Positions 34,869 through 42,881 of a stretch of DNA of 64,000 nucleotides are shown here, piece by piece. Made by a program: the position numbers and the translations under genes. Where the stretch lies: positions 62,001 to 126,000 of the forward strand of contig NZ_JAEPBG010000008.1 in NCBI RefSeq assembly GCF_016632335.1, read 5' to 3'. Source of the stretch: Noviherbaspirillum pedocola. Lineage in GTDB: Bacteria; Pseudomonadota; Gammaproteobacteria; Burkholderiales; Burkholderiaceae_D. Every line of letters starts with the position of its first letter. Position 1 is the first letter of the stretch. The notes under the pieces were generated by a model. That model searched no databases. It saw nothing but the letters and a program-made list of their open reading frames with translations, and was not told where the DNA came from.

Positions 34869-35293
34869 AGCGGCGCGACGAACAGCGTCGATATCGTGAA
34901 GGCAAAGGCGCATAGCGCGACGACATTGCAGATCAGGCCGACGCGCGCCATGAAGCGCGTGCGCTCGGCATGAATTTCACGCGGCTCCAGGTTCGATTCG
35001 CGGCGCACATCGCGTACGCGACGCCAGTTGTTCCATCCGAGCCAGGTGCCGGCAAGCGCGATGACCAGCGTGATGGCGCTGATCAGCAGGAACATCGGCG
35101 AGGCGCCGGCAAAGTGCTGCACGGCTGCGGCATTCGTGTCGCCGCACAGCCTCGAGACGAAGCCATACGAAACCAGTTCCTGCGCGGTCCAGGCCAGTGG
35201 CGCGGCGAGGATGCCGATTGTCAGTGCTTTCATGCTGACCGGCGCGCTGGCCCGATCCGGCTGCGCCGCGGCGGTGTGCTCTGCGCTAGCCAT
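34856..35293 (-). CDS. Hypothetical membrane protein of the oxidase operon
   Basis: 145 residues. Three membrane segments (about 22-42, 66-88 and 114-137). Not a known oxidase subunit by sequence; the C-terminus is short. Position between subunit III and CtaG, with 8- and 13-nt overlaps on either side, makes an assembly or accessory role likely. Similar small membrane genes are found at this point in other caa3-type clusters, but I cannot name the family. Confidence 0.75.
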   Translation of the reverse strand: MASAEHTAAAQPDRASAPVSMKALTIGILAAPLAWTAQELVSYGFVSRLCGDTNAAAVQHFAGASPMFLLISAITLVIALAGTWLGWNNWRRVRDVRRESNLEPREIHAERTRFMARVGLICNVVALCAFAFTISTLFVAPLCPA

Positions 35294-35897
35294 AATGCCC
35301 CGTCAGGTAAGGAGAGACGTAGAAGGTCGCGAATACCGCGAGCCAGACCACATCGACAAAATGCCAGTACAGCGCGCCTATGGACACTGCGGCATGGCGC
35401 TCATGGCTGAACTTGCCGATCGCTGCCCACAGGAACAGCACGGCGATCACCAGCAGGCCGCCGACCACGTGCGCCATGTGAAAGCCGGTGGTGATGAAAT
35501 AACTCGATGCATAGGCATCGGTCGAAGGTCCATAGGTCTTGCCCTTCCATTCGATGAGCTGTATGCCCACGAAGGCCGCGCCCATCACGAAGGTCAGCGC
35601 CAGCGCTGCCATCAGGCGTCCGCGCTTGCCCTTCTTGATGCCGCTCTCGCCCCAGTACAGCACGAAGCTGCTGGCGATCAGCAGCACGGTATTGGGCCCG
35701 GCCAGCCGGAACTTCGGCGCCTCGGGAACGAAGCCGCCATGCGCCTGCGACGCGAGATAGGCATAGGAAAACAGCAGGTAGGCGAACAGCGAGGCTTCGG
35801 TGGCAATCACGGTCCACATGCCCCACCAGCCCGAGGCCCGATGCCCGACGCTGCCCACGGGCAGCGGCCGACCGGGCATGCCGACGATGTCATTCAT
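35286..35897 (-). CDS. ctaE: Cytochrome c oxidase subunit III
   Basis: 203 residues, five membrane segments, the short form of subunit III found in many bacterial caa3 and quinol oxidases. Motifs: WGMWTVIATEASLFAYLLFS, FVGIQLIEWKG (conserved Glu-Trp) and GFHMAHVVGGLLVIAVLFLW, then HFVDVVWLAVFATFYVSPYL. The start at 35897 overlaps the subunit I gene by 8 nt. The ribosome site GGAGGG lies inside subunit I. Confidence 0.93.
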   Translation of the reverse strand: MNDIVGMPGRPLPVGSVGHRASGWWGMWTVIATEASLFAYLLFSYAYLASQAHGGFVPEAPKFRLAGPNTVLLIASSFVLYWGESGIKKGKRGRLMAALALTFVMGAAFVGIQLIEWKGKTYGPSTDAYASSYFITTGFHMAHVVGGLLVIAVLFLWAAIGKFSHERHAAVSIGALYWHFVDVVWLAVFATFYVSPYLTGHYG

Positions 35898-37845
35898 TCC
35901 CGCCCTCCAGTGTCTGCAGCAGTTTTTCACGCGGCCACAGCCAGAACACGCCAGCGACCATCGAGCCCAGCGTGGCCGCGCCAGCGAGCCACCACCAGTG
36001 ATACAGCATGCCCACGAACAGCACCGACAGCACAAGCGTCAGCAGCAGCGGCGCAAGCGAGTCGCCAGGCATTTTCAGGATGGCCAGCGGTTCGCCGTTC
36101 AGCGCATTGGTGGCGATGGTTTCGCGGCCATGGTCGAGCAGCATGCCTTCCTTCAGGCGCGAGCCGCCCTCGGCGTCGCCGATCTGCTTTTCCCACATCG
36201 GATGCCGTGTCGCGATGCTCGGGATCACGACAAAGTTGTACGGCGGCGGCGGCGATGGGATCGACCATTCCAGTGTCGATGCGCCCCAGGGATCGCGGCC
36301 GCAGCGCTGGCCGCGCTTGATGCTCCACGCGACATTGATGAGGAACAGCAGGATGCCGAAAGCGAACAGGAAGGAGCCGACCGAGGCCACCATGTTGGAC
36401 GCATCCCAGCCCATGCCCTTCGGATAGGTATAGACGCGGCGCGGCATGCCGACCAGGCCCAGCCAGTGCATCGGGAAGAAGCCGAGGTTGAAGCCGATGA
36501 ACATGATCCAGAAGTTCCATTTGCCGAGGCGCTCGTTCATCAGCCTGCCGGTGAACTTCGGAAACCACATGTAAATGCCGGCTATCACCGCAAAGAAGTT
36601 GATGCCGATGAGCACATAGTGCATGTGCGCGACAACGAAATAGGTATCGGTGAGCTGCCAGTCCAGCGGCACCGCGGCGGTCATGAAACCGGAGACGCCG
36701 CCGAGCGTGAACAGGAAGATGAAACCGCAGAAGAACAGCATCGGCGTCTTGAACACCGGCCTGCCGAGAAAGATGGTCGCCAGCCAGGAGAACACCGCGA
36801 TGCTGCTCGGCAGCACGATCACCAGGCTGGCCGCGCCGAAAAACGACAGTGATTGCGGCGGCAGGCCGGTGGCGAACATGTGATGCACCCAGACGCCGAA
36901 GCCGAGGAACATCGTCAGCACCGTGCCCATCGCCACCAGGGTATAGCCCACCAGCGGACGGCGGCAGAACACCGGCAGGCCATCCGAGACGATTCCCATG
37001 GCCGGCAGCACGATCGCATACACCCACGGATGGCCAAACATCCAGAACAGGTGCTGCCACAACAGCGGATGGCCGCCATGCTCGGGATTGAAGAAGTTGG
37101 TGCCGAAATTGCGGTCGGTCCACAACAGGAAGAAGGCAAGGCTCACCGCCGGCACCGCGAAGATGTTGCCCACCGAGGCCGTCAGCGTGCCCCAGACGAT
37201 GATGGGCATGCGGTTGATCGACATGCCCGGCGCCTTGGTGCGCAGCATCGTGACGACAAAATTGATCGAGCCGACCGTGGTCGAGATGCCGAGGAAGACC
37301 ATGCCGAGCGCATAGATGTCGATGCCGCGGCCCGGGTCATAGCTGCGCAGCGTATAGGGCACATAGTTGAACCAGCCGGCGTCGGGCGTCTGGCCCTGCA
37401 GCAGGGCGATGTAGAGAAAGATGCCGGAAGCGAGATAGACCCAGTAGGAAAAGGCATTCAGGCGAGGAAAGGCCATGTCGCGCGAGCCGAGCATCAGCGG
37501 CCACAGGTAATTCGAGAAGCCGGACAGCACGGGCAGCGCGTACAGGAAGATCATCGTCATGCCGTGCATCGTGAACAGATGGTTGTACTGGTCCGGCGTG
37601 AGCAGGTGCGCCCCGGGCCGCGCCAGCTGCACACGCATGATCAGCGCCTCGATGCCGCCGATGATGAGAAAGGCAAAGGAAGTGAACAGGTAGCGCAGGC
37701 CGATCGCCTTGTGATCGACCGAAGCCAGCCAGCCGAGCAGGCCGGGCTCGGTTTCCCAGATGCGCTCCAGCTTTTCCGCGACCGCGGAATCATTGTCCGC
37801 GCTGACGACGAGCGGAATGCGCTGCAGCTGTTCGGTGGTGGACAT
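35890..37845 (-). CDS. ctaD: Cytochrome c oxidase subunit I
   Basis: 651 residues. Twelve core membrane segments contain the haem a, haem a3 and CuB ligands; seen are FTMHGMTMIFLYALPVLSGF, FWMFGHPWVYAIVLPAMG (His-Pro-x-x-Tyr cross-linked site), WVHHMFATGLPP and VVAHMHYVLIGINFF. It reduces O2 and pumps protons. After the core, about 100 residues follow with two more membrane segments (LAPLLLTLVLSVLFVGMLYH and GAATLGSMVAGVFWLW), an extension known in long CtaD proteins. Start: ATG 37845 with GGAG 11 nt upstream, 8 nt after subunit II. Confidence 0.95.
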   Translation of the reverse strand: MSTTEQLQRIPLVVSADNDSAVAEKLERIWETEPGLLGWLASVDHKAIGLRYLFTSFAFLIIGGIEALIMRVQLARPGAHLLTPDQYNHLFTMHGMTMIFLYALPVLSGFSNYLWPLMLGSRDMAFPRLNAFSYWVYLASGIFLYIALLQGQTPDAGWFNYVPYTLRSYDPGRGIDIYALGMVFLGISTTVGSINFVVTMLRTKAPGMSINRMPIIVWGTLTASVGNIFAVPAVSLAFFLLWTDRNFGTNFFNPEHGGHPLLWQHLFWMFGHPWVYAIVLPAMGIVSDGLPVFCRRPLVGYTLVAMGTVLTMFLGFGVWVHHMFATGLPPQSLSFFGAASLVIVLPSSIAVFSWLATIFLGRPVFKTPMLFFCGFIFLFTLGGVSGFMTAAVPLDWQLTDTYFVVAHMHYVLIGINFFAVIAGIYMWFPKFTGRLMNERLGKWNFWIMFIGFNLGFFPMHWLGLVGMPRRVYTYPKGMGWDASNMVASVGSFLFAFGILLFLINVAWSIKRGQRCGRDPWGASTLEWSIPSPPPPYNFVVIPSIATRHPMWEKQIGDAEGGSRLKEGMLLDHGRETIATNALNGEPLAILKMPGDSLAPLLLTLVLSVLFVGMLYHWWWLAGAATLGSMVAGVFWLWPREKLLQTLEGGNE

Positions 37846-37853
37846 GGATGCGT

Positions 37854-38873
37854 TCACTCCAGGGTTTGCAGATAGGCCGTCACGGCATGCAGATCTTCCG
37901 GGCTCAGGTTTTGCGGCGGCATGCGCGAACCCGGCTTGATCCCTTGTGCGTTCGCGATCCATCCTTCGAGGTTGCCGAGATTGTTGGGCAGCGTGCCGGC
38001 GGCGATGGTGGCGCGGCTCATCAGGTGCGTGAGATCGGGTCCGAGCCGCCCGCCCGCCAGGCTGCCGCGCACCGCGTGGCAGACGGCGCAGTGCTCGAGG
38101 AAGACCTGGCTGCCGCGCAATGCCATGCCGCCGGCTGGCACTGGCGGATCGGCGAGCTGCGCGCGCATCCAGGCGTCGAAGGCGGGCCCATCCTGCGCCA
38201 CCACGTACAGCGCCATGTGCGCATGCTGCGCGCCGCAAAATTCGCCGCATTGGCCGCGATACACGCCAGGCTTATCGGCCTGCAGCCAGGTGGTGTTGGT
38301 CTGGCCGGGGATCATGTCGGTCTTGCCGGCGAGCTTGGGTATCCAGAAGGAATGAATGACGTCGCCGCCGACCAGCCGCACATGCACCGGCACGCCGACC
38401 GGGATGTGGATTTCATTGGCGGTGACGAGCGTCTTCGACACATCGCTGCCGAGGTAGCGCACTTCCCACCACCACTGGCGGCCGGCGACCTCGATCGTCA
38501 GCCCCGGCTTGCCCGCCGGCGCGGCCACTGCGGACAGCACCATCAGCACCCAGATCGCCACGCCGAACAGCACCAGCCCGCTGACGCCGGTGCCGATATA
38601 GATCCAGGATGCGCCGCCGGTATCGGGCATCACCTCCGGCATGCCGTTGCCATCGCGCGGCGCATGGCCACGCTTGCGCAGCATGCCGGCCAGCAGCAGC
38701 GCGGTAATGATGACCATCACCAGCACCGAGATGGCGATCAGCCCCCAGTTCAGGCGCGTGACCGGGTCGGCCGATCGGGCATGGGTCTGCAGATAGCCCA
38801 TTGGCCCATCGGCATCTGCCAGCGCGGGCGCGGCAAGCAACCACGACAGGATCAGAGCGATGCCGCGCTTCAT
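37854..38873 (-). CDS. ctaC: Cytochrome c oxidase subunit II fused to a cytochrome c domain
   Basis: 339 residues. Signal peptide (to about 20), two membrane helices (about 42-66 and 92-115), a CuA cupredoxin domain with ligands H174, C209, E211, C213, H217 and M220 (YRGQCGEFCGAQHAHM), and a C-terminal cytochrome c with the haem motif C262-AVC-H266 and an axial Met in the MPPQNLSPEDL segment. This fusion defines the caa3 type: electrons enter by the fused cytochrome and pass to CuA. ATGA overlap with the upstream cytochrome gene. Confidence 0.96.
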   Translation of the reverse strand: MKRGIALILSWLLAAPALADADGPMGYLQTHARSADPVTRLNWGLIAISVLVMVIITALLLAGMLRKRGHAPRDGNGMPEVMPDTGGASWIYIGTGVSGLVLFGVAIWVLMVLSAVAAPAGKPGLTIEVAGRQWWWEVRYLGSDVSKTLVTANEIHIPVGVPVHVRLVGGDVIHSFWIPKLAGKTDMIPGQTNTTWLQADKPGVYRGQCGEFCGAQHAHMALYVVAQDGPAFDAWMRAQLADPPVPAGGMALRGSQVFLEHCAVCHAVRGSLAGGRLGPDLTHLMSRATIAAGTLPNNLGNLEGWIANAQGIKPGSRMPPQNLSPEDLHAVTAYLQTLE

Positions 38874-39388
38874 GGCTTGCCGCTCTCCCGTTCCGGCTCT
38901 TTCGACATCGGCTTTTGCGGATGCTCCTGCGCCTGCTGCTGCGACAGCGTGCGCACATAGGCGACGAGCTTCCACACCGATTCCTCGGGCAAGGCAGAGG
39001 CGAACGAAGGCATGCCGTTCGGACGGCCCTGCATGATGGTCATGAAGATCTGGCCCGGCTCGCCGCCATAGATCCATTCGTTGTCGGAAAGAGGCGGACC
39101 CATCGCGCCGCCGCCCTGCGGCGCATGGCAGCCGGCGCAGTTCATCGACGTGAACAGTTGCCGGCCCTGGGCGATGGCGACCGGATCGCCTTCATACGGA
39201 TTCTTCAGCGTCTGCGGCTGCTTCTGTGCCGGCACATGGGTGCCACCGACTGGCACCGCGATGAGCTGATCCGCGCGCGGCAGCCGGCCCGGCCCGCTCT
39301 GCTGCGACTGCGCGATGGCGGGCATGGCCAGGGAGGCGATGACGCAGGCTGCGGTGGAAGCGATGCCAGCGAAATGTCTAGTCTGCAC
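38870..39388 (-). CDS. c-type cytochrome, likely electron acceptor of the PQQ dehydrogenase
   Basis: 172 residues. Signal peptide (about 1-26, ending AIAQ), a linker, then one haem motif CAGCH (near residue 83) and Met-containing MPSFASALPEESVWKLVAYV. The tail is Pro/Glu/Lys rich. The gene sits between the XoxJ-like protein and oxidase subunit II, the place occupied by the XoxG/MxaG cytochrome in methanol dehydrogenase clusters, so it is the best candidate to carry electrons from the dehydrogenase to the oxidase. The start is GTG 39388 with AAGGAG five nt upstream. Confidence 0.9.
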   Translation of the reverse strand: MQTRHFAGIASTAACVIASLAMPAIAQSQQSGPGRLPRADQLIAVPVGGTHVPAQKQPQTLKNPYEGDPVAIAQGRQLFTSMNCAGCHAPQGGGAMGPPLSDNEWIYGGEPGQIFMTIMQGRPNGMPSFASALPEESVWKLVAYVRTLSQQQAQEHPQKPMSKEPERESGKP

Positions 39389-39402
39389 GTCTGCTCCTTT
39401 GG

Positions 39403-40308
39403 CTAACGTGAAGCGGAAAGCGCAGCGCCGCCGTCGGCGCGCGGCACGCCGTACTCGCGCAGCAGCGCATCGATCTCGGGCCGCTTCTGTTCGAGCAGCG
39501 CATCGAGCCGGTCGCGCAACGCGCGCTCGTTCTTCCTCACGCCGATGGCGATCGAGAACTGCATCGGCAGCGCAGGCGCCTCTTGTGCGATCGGTGTGAG
39601 CGTCAGCGGCGCGGCCGCGCGTTTCGCGAAATATCCGGCCAACGGCCCCCAGGCGATGGCGACATCGACATCACGGCGGGCCACCGCGTTGATCAGCGCG
39701 GACGGCGGATTCGGCTCGCGGTAGTCGCCATAGATGCTGTAGCCGACGACGTTGTCGACAAGCCCGCGCCGCGCCAGCACGACCGCCGGCGGCGGATTGT
39801 CGCTGCCGATCACATGCACGCCTATCCTGGAGCGCGCCAGCGCCGGATCGTCCAGCCCCTGCGGCCGCCAGCGCGCATCGGCGCGGGTGACGAAGACATA
39901 GGTCGAGCGGTAATACGGCCGGGTGTTGAGCGTCATGCCATAGTCGGCCGGCACGCCCATGACCGCGTCGCAGCGGCCGGCATTGAGGTTGTTGCGGATG
40001 AAGCCGCGGCGCTGCGCGGCCCAGGCGGTTTCCAGGCGCGCGCCCATCGCATCGGCAAGCAGTTGCGCAAGGCGGTTCTCGAAACCCTGGCCGGCTTTGT
40101 TGGAGAACGGCAGGTTGTTCGGGTCGGCGCAGACACGCAGTGTCTGCATCGCCTGCGGCGATACCTGTTGGTCGACGTGACTATCCTCTTGCCGCGCCTG
40201 CTGATTCGCTTCTCGTCCGGGCTCCTTCGGCATCTGCTGCGTGGCGCAGCCAGCGAGCGCGCAGCAGATGCCGGCCAGTAGCGAGCACAGAGGGCGCGCC
40301 TTCGTCAT
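39403..40308 (-). CDS. xoxJ: XoxJ/MxaJ-like periplasmic binding protein of a PQQ dehydrogenase
   Basis: 301 residues. The N-terminus has a lipobox-like LLAGICCALAGC, so it may be lipid-anchored. The body is a solute-binding-protein fold: LRVCADPNNLPFSNKAGQGF, CDAVMGVPADYGMTLNTRPY, YYRSTYVFVTRADARW and DVDVAIAWGPLAGYFA, the set seen in quinoprotein-dehydrogenase-associated binding proteins. XoxJ is thought to assist maturation or activation of the dehydrogenase. It overlaps xoxF by 4 nt and precedes the cytochrome gene by 14 nt. Start: GGAGG five nt before ATG 40308. Confidence 0.9.
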   Translation of the reverse strand: MTKARPLCSLLAGICCALAGCATQQMPKEPGREANQQARQEDSHVDQQVSPQAMQTLRVCADPNNLPFSNKAGQGFENRLAQLLADAMGARLETAWAAQRRGFIRNNLNAGRCDAVMGVPADYGMTLNTRPYYRSTYVFVTRADARWRPQGLDDPALARSRIGVHVIGSDNPPPAVVLARRGLVDNVVGYSIYGDYREPNPPSALINAVARRDVDVAIAWGPLAGYFAKRAAAPLTLTPIAQEAPALPMQFSIAIGVRKNERALRDRLDALLEQKRPEIDALLREYGVPRADGGAALSASR

Positions 40309-42086
40309 TGCGCCTCCGGGATCGCGAATACATACAGGGTGCCGCCGGCTGCGGTTTCCTTCGGCAGATCGCGCGTCGCATTCACGAAGCCGGCCGCGCC
40401 ATAGGGCACGCGCGGATCGAGGCCGCCGGCGACGATGGCGCCGGCCCAGCCGCCGACGCCGGCCAGCACCGCGACATACTGTTTTCCATCCGGCCCGCGG
40501 AAGGTGACCGGCTGGCCGATGACGCCGGAACCAGTGCGAAACTTCCACAACTCCTTGCCCGACCTGGCATCGACCGCCTTGAACCAGCGGTCCATCGTGC
40601 CGTAGAACACCACGCCGCCCGCGGTCGCCAGCGCGCCGCTCCATACCGGATAGCGCTCGTGGATGGACCAGGCTGCCTTGCCGGCCACCGGATCCCACGC
40701 GGAGAAGGCGCCACCGTAATTACCGGGGCCGCGGTAGAACTTCAGCTCCATGCCGACGAAGGGCGTGCCGGCGATATAGCTGGTCTCGGAAGCGGTCACG
40801 TCCATGCACAGGTGGTTGTGCGGCACATACAGCAGGCGCGTGTCCGGCGACCAGGCCGACGGCTGCCAATCCTTGCCGCCCGAGGAAGACGGGCAGATGT
40901 CCTTGACAAGGCGGCCCGGCTGCGGCGTCTTGTCCTCGTTCAATATCGGCTTGCCGGATTGCAGGTCGATGCTGCGTATCGCGGTGTTGTGCTCGAACGG
41001 CGGCGCCGACAGGATGCGGCCGGTGGCGCGGTCCATCATGTACAGGTAGCCGTTGCGGTCCGGGTGCAGCAGCACCTTTTCGGTCTTGCCGTTGATGGGC
41101 AGGTCGACCAGCACGTTCTCGTTCACGCCATCGTAGTCGTGCAGGTCATGCGGGTTGTATTGCACCGCCCACTTGGCCATGCCGGTGTCGGCGTCGCGCG
41201 CGAAGATGGTCGAGGTCCACTTGTTGTCACCGGGACGCTGCGCCGGATTCCACGGGCCCGGGTTCGAGGTGCCGTAAAAGATCAGATTGGTTTGCGCATC
41301 GTAGGAGATCCAGCCCCACACGGTGCCACCACCGGTCTTCCATTGGTCGGGCGCCCACGTCGATACGCCGAGATCACGTCCCGCATCCTTGGGATACGGC
41401 GGCTTGAAGTCCGGGCCGATCAGCACATCCTTGTCCGGGCCGGTGCTGTAGGCGCGCCATACCTGCTTGCCGGTCTTCACATCAAGCGCGGTGAGCCAGC
41501 CGCGCACGCCCATTTCGCCGCCGGCGTTGCCGACCAGCACCTTGTCCTTGACCACCAGCGGCGCCATCGTCATGGTCTCGCCGAGATTGATGTCGCCGAG
41601 CTTGGTCTTCCAGATCTCCTTGCCGGTCTGCGCATCGACCGCGACGGTGTTGTCGTCCAGCGTATTGAAGATGATCTTGCCGTCGGTATAGACCGCGCCG
41701 CGATTGACGACGTCGCAGCAGGCCACGCCCTGCGCGGCGCGCTCGGGATGCGGCTTGTAGGTCCACTTCAGTTCGCCGCCGGGAGCCTTCAGATCGATGG
41801 CATACAGCAGGTTCGGATACGGCGTGACGATATACATCGTGTCGCCCACGACCAGCGGCGCGGCTTCATGGCCATGGACCAGCCCGGTCGAGAAGGTCCA
41901 TGCGACCTGCAGCTTGCCGACGTTGCCGGCATTGATGGCGTTGAGCCTGCTATAGCGCGTGGACGCATAGTCCTTCGCCGGCATGGTCCATTGGCCATCG
42001 TCCCCTTGGGCGCTCGCGTCGTTCTGCGCCGCATGCGCGCCGGCGAGGACACAGGCCCCGATCAGCGCCGCAAAGCATCGTTTCAT
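40305..42086 (-). CDS. xoxF: PQQ-dependent alcohol (methanol) dehydrogenase with the lanthanide signature
   Basis: 593 residues. Signal peptide (about 1-20, ending HAAQ) and an eight-bladed quinoprotein propeller. It oxidises methanol or other alcohols in the periplasm with PQQ. Visible are the vicinal cysteines C123-C124 (GVACCDVVNRG), metal ligands E190 (GGEMG) and N275 (TSNPGPWNP), and the catalytic D317 followed by D319 in HDYDGVNE. The extra Asp two residues after the catalytic one marks lanthanide-dependent (XoxF/ExaF-type) enzymes; Ca-dependent MxaF has a small residue there. It is the first gene of the nine-gene operon, start ATG 42086 after GGGAAG. Confidence 0.93.
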   Translation of the reverse strand: MKRCFAALIGACVLAGAHAAQNDASAQGDDGQWTMPAKDYASTRYSRLNAINAGNVGKLQVAWTFSTGLVHGHEAAPLVVGDTMYIVTPYPNLLYAIDLKAPGGELKWTYKPHPERAAQGVACCDVVNRGAVYTDGKIIFNTLDDNTVAVDAQTGKEIWKTKLGDINLGETMTMAPLVVKDKVLVGNAGGEMGVRGWLTALDVKTGKQVWRAYSTGPDKDVLIGPDFKPPYPKDAGRDLGVSTWAPDQWKTGGGTVWGWISYDAQTNLIFYGTSNPGPWNPAQRPGDNKWTSTIFARDADTGMAKWAVQYNPHDLHDYDGVNENVLVDLPINGKTEKVLLHPDRNGYLYMMDRATGRILSAPPFEHNTAIRSIDLQSGKPILNEDKTPQPGRLVKDICPSSSGGKDWQPSAWSPDTRLLYVPHNHLCMDVTASETSYIAGTPFVGMELKFYRGPGNYGGAFSAWDPVAGKAAWSIHERYPVWSGALATAGGVVFYGTMDRWFKAVDARSGKELWKFRTGSGVIGQPVTFRGPDGKQYVAVLAGVGGWAGAIVAGGLDPRVPYGAAGFVNATRDLPKETAAGGTLYVFAIPEAQ

Positions 42087-42427
42087 CCTGGCTTCCCGTT
42101 GCGTGAAGAATCCACATGACTGCGGCGCGTTTTCCATGCCGCTATCGATGTATGGCAAGTTCCATGCCATTTTCAGCAGACAACGGACAGTCGCCATGCT
42201 TGAGATGCCAATAAGGCAAGCGCTTCATATGTTTGCGCAAAGCTGTTTAATCACGGCACGATCCCTTGCGCGATTCATCCAGGACACATAGCGATTGCGG
42301 CTTGAAAAAACTGCGTGTAACCGCTCGTAAGTTTTATACGGCGCCGGCGCTGTGGCGCGTAAATGGCGCGGGCGGACTTCCGGCAAGGAACCGGAACGTA
42401 CGCCCGCATTAACCTGATAATTGCGCT
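42087..42427. other. Promoter region of the xoxF-oxidase operon
   Basis: About 340 bases. It holds GC-rich partial repeats around 42335-42375 and two AT-rich patches (42200-42245 and 42300-42340, the latter with GTATAAAACTTAC on the minus strand). No gene is seen and no -35/-10 pair can be named with confidence. Confidence 0.5.
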
Positions 42428-42607
42428 TCAGTGATGCTGCCGCCCCGAGCCGGACTTCCTGCCGCCGCCGGAAATCTTGTTCTCGGTGGCCCAGGCGCGG
42501 CGCTCGGCTTCCTTCTCGGGCACGCCGCGTTTCTCGTAGCTTTCCTCGATGTGCTCTGCCTGACGTTTCTGCTTGTCGGTATAGGCCGATTTATCGCCTC
42601 TGGGCAT
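42428..42607 (-). CDS. Small conserved basic protein of the 'plasmid stabilization' type
   Basis: 59 residues starting MPRGDKSAYTDKQKRQAEHI and continuing GVPEKEAERRAWATEN, with a Gly/Lys/Ser end. This small helical, highly charged protein is common in proteobacterial chromosomes and is often labelled 'plasmid stabilization protein' without evidence for that role. Start: AAGGAG eight nt before the ATG. It is monocistronic, pointing towards the xoxF promoter. Confidence 0.8.
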   Translation of the reverse strand: MPRGDKSAYTDKQKRQAEHIEESYEKRGVPEKEAERRAWATENKISGGGRKSGSGRQHH

Positions 42608-42751
42608 GATGGGCTCCTTGCGAGTTGGTGATGTGGCGTAGACAGCGGCAATTGGCGAGGATTCAGGCGGATGCACCTTTACTGACGTGCCGTTCGGATT
42701 CGATCAAGGAGGCGCGAGATGAGCGTGGATGCGGAAGCGGCTCGCGCCTTT

Positions 42752-42810
42752 GTAGGGCCTGCTCCGCCCACGCGTGTAGTCGACAACCGCGTGGGCGGAG
42801 CAGGCCCTAC
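42752..42810. repeat. Perfect 23-bp inverted repeat (REP-like hairpin)
   Basis: Left arm 42752-42774 (GTAGGGCCTGCT...CACGCG) and right arm 42788-42810 are exact reverse complements, with a 13-base loop that itself contains GTCGAC. It lies between a small gene and the end of the zinc dehydrogenase gene. It has no T-run and a half-copy of it occurs at 2851-2873, so it looks like a dispersed repeat more than a dedicated terminator. Confidence 0.8.
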
Positions 42811-42881
42811 GCGCATCACGGGCCCCTTGCAAGGTGGGGCGAAGCAAGTCCTATGCAATTACGGATGTCGCCCCCGCCCTC

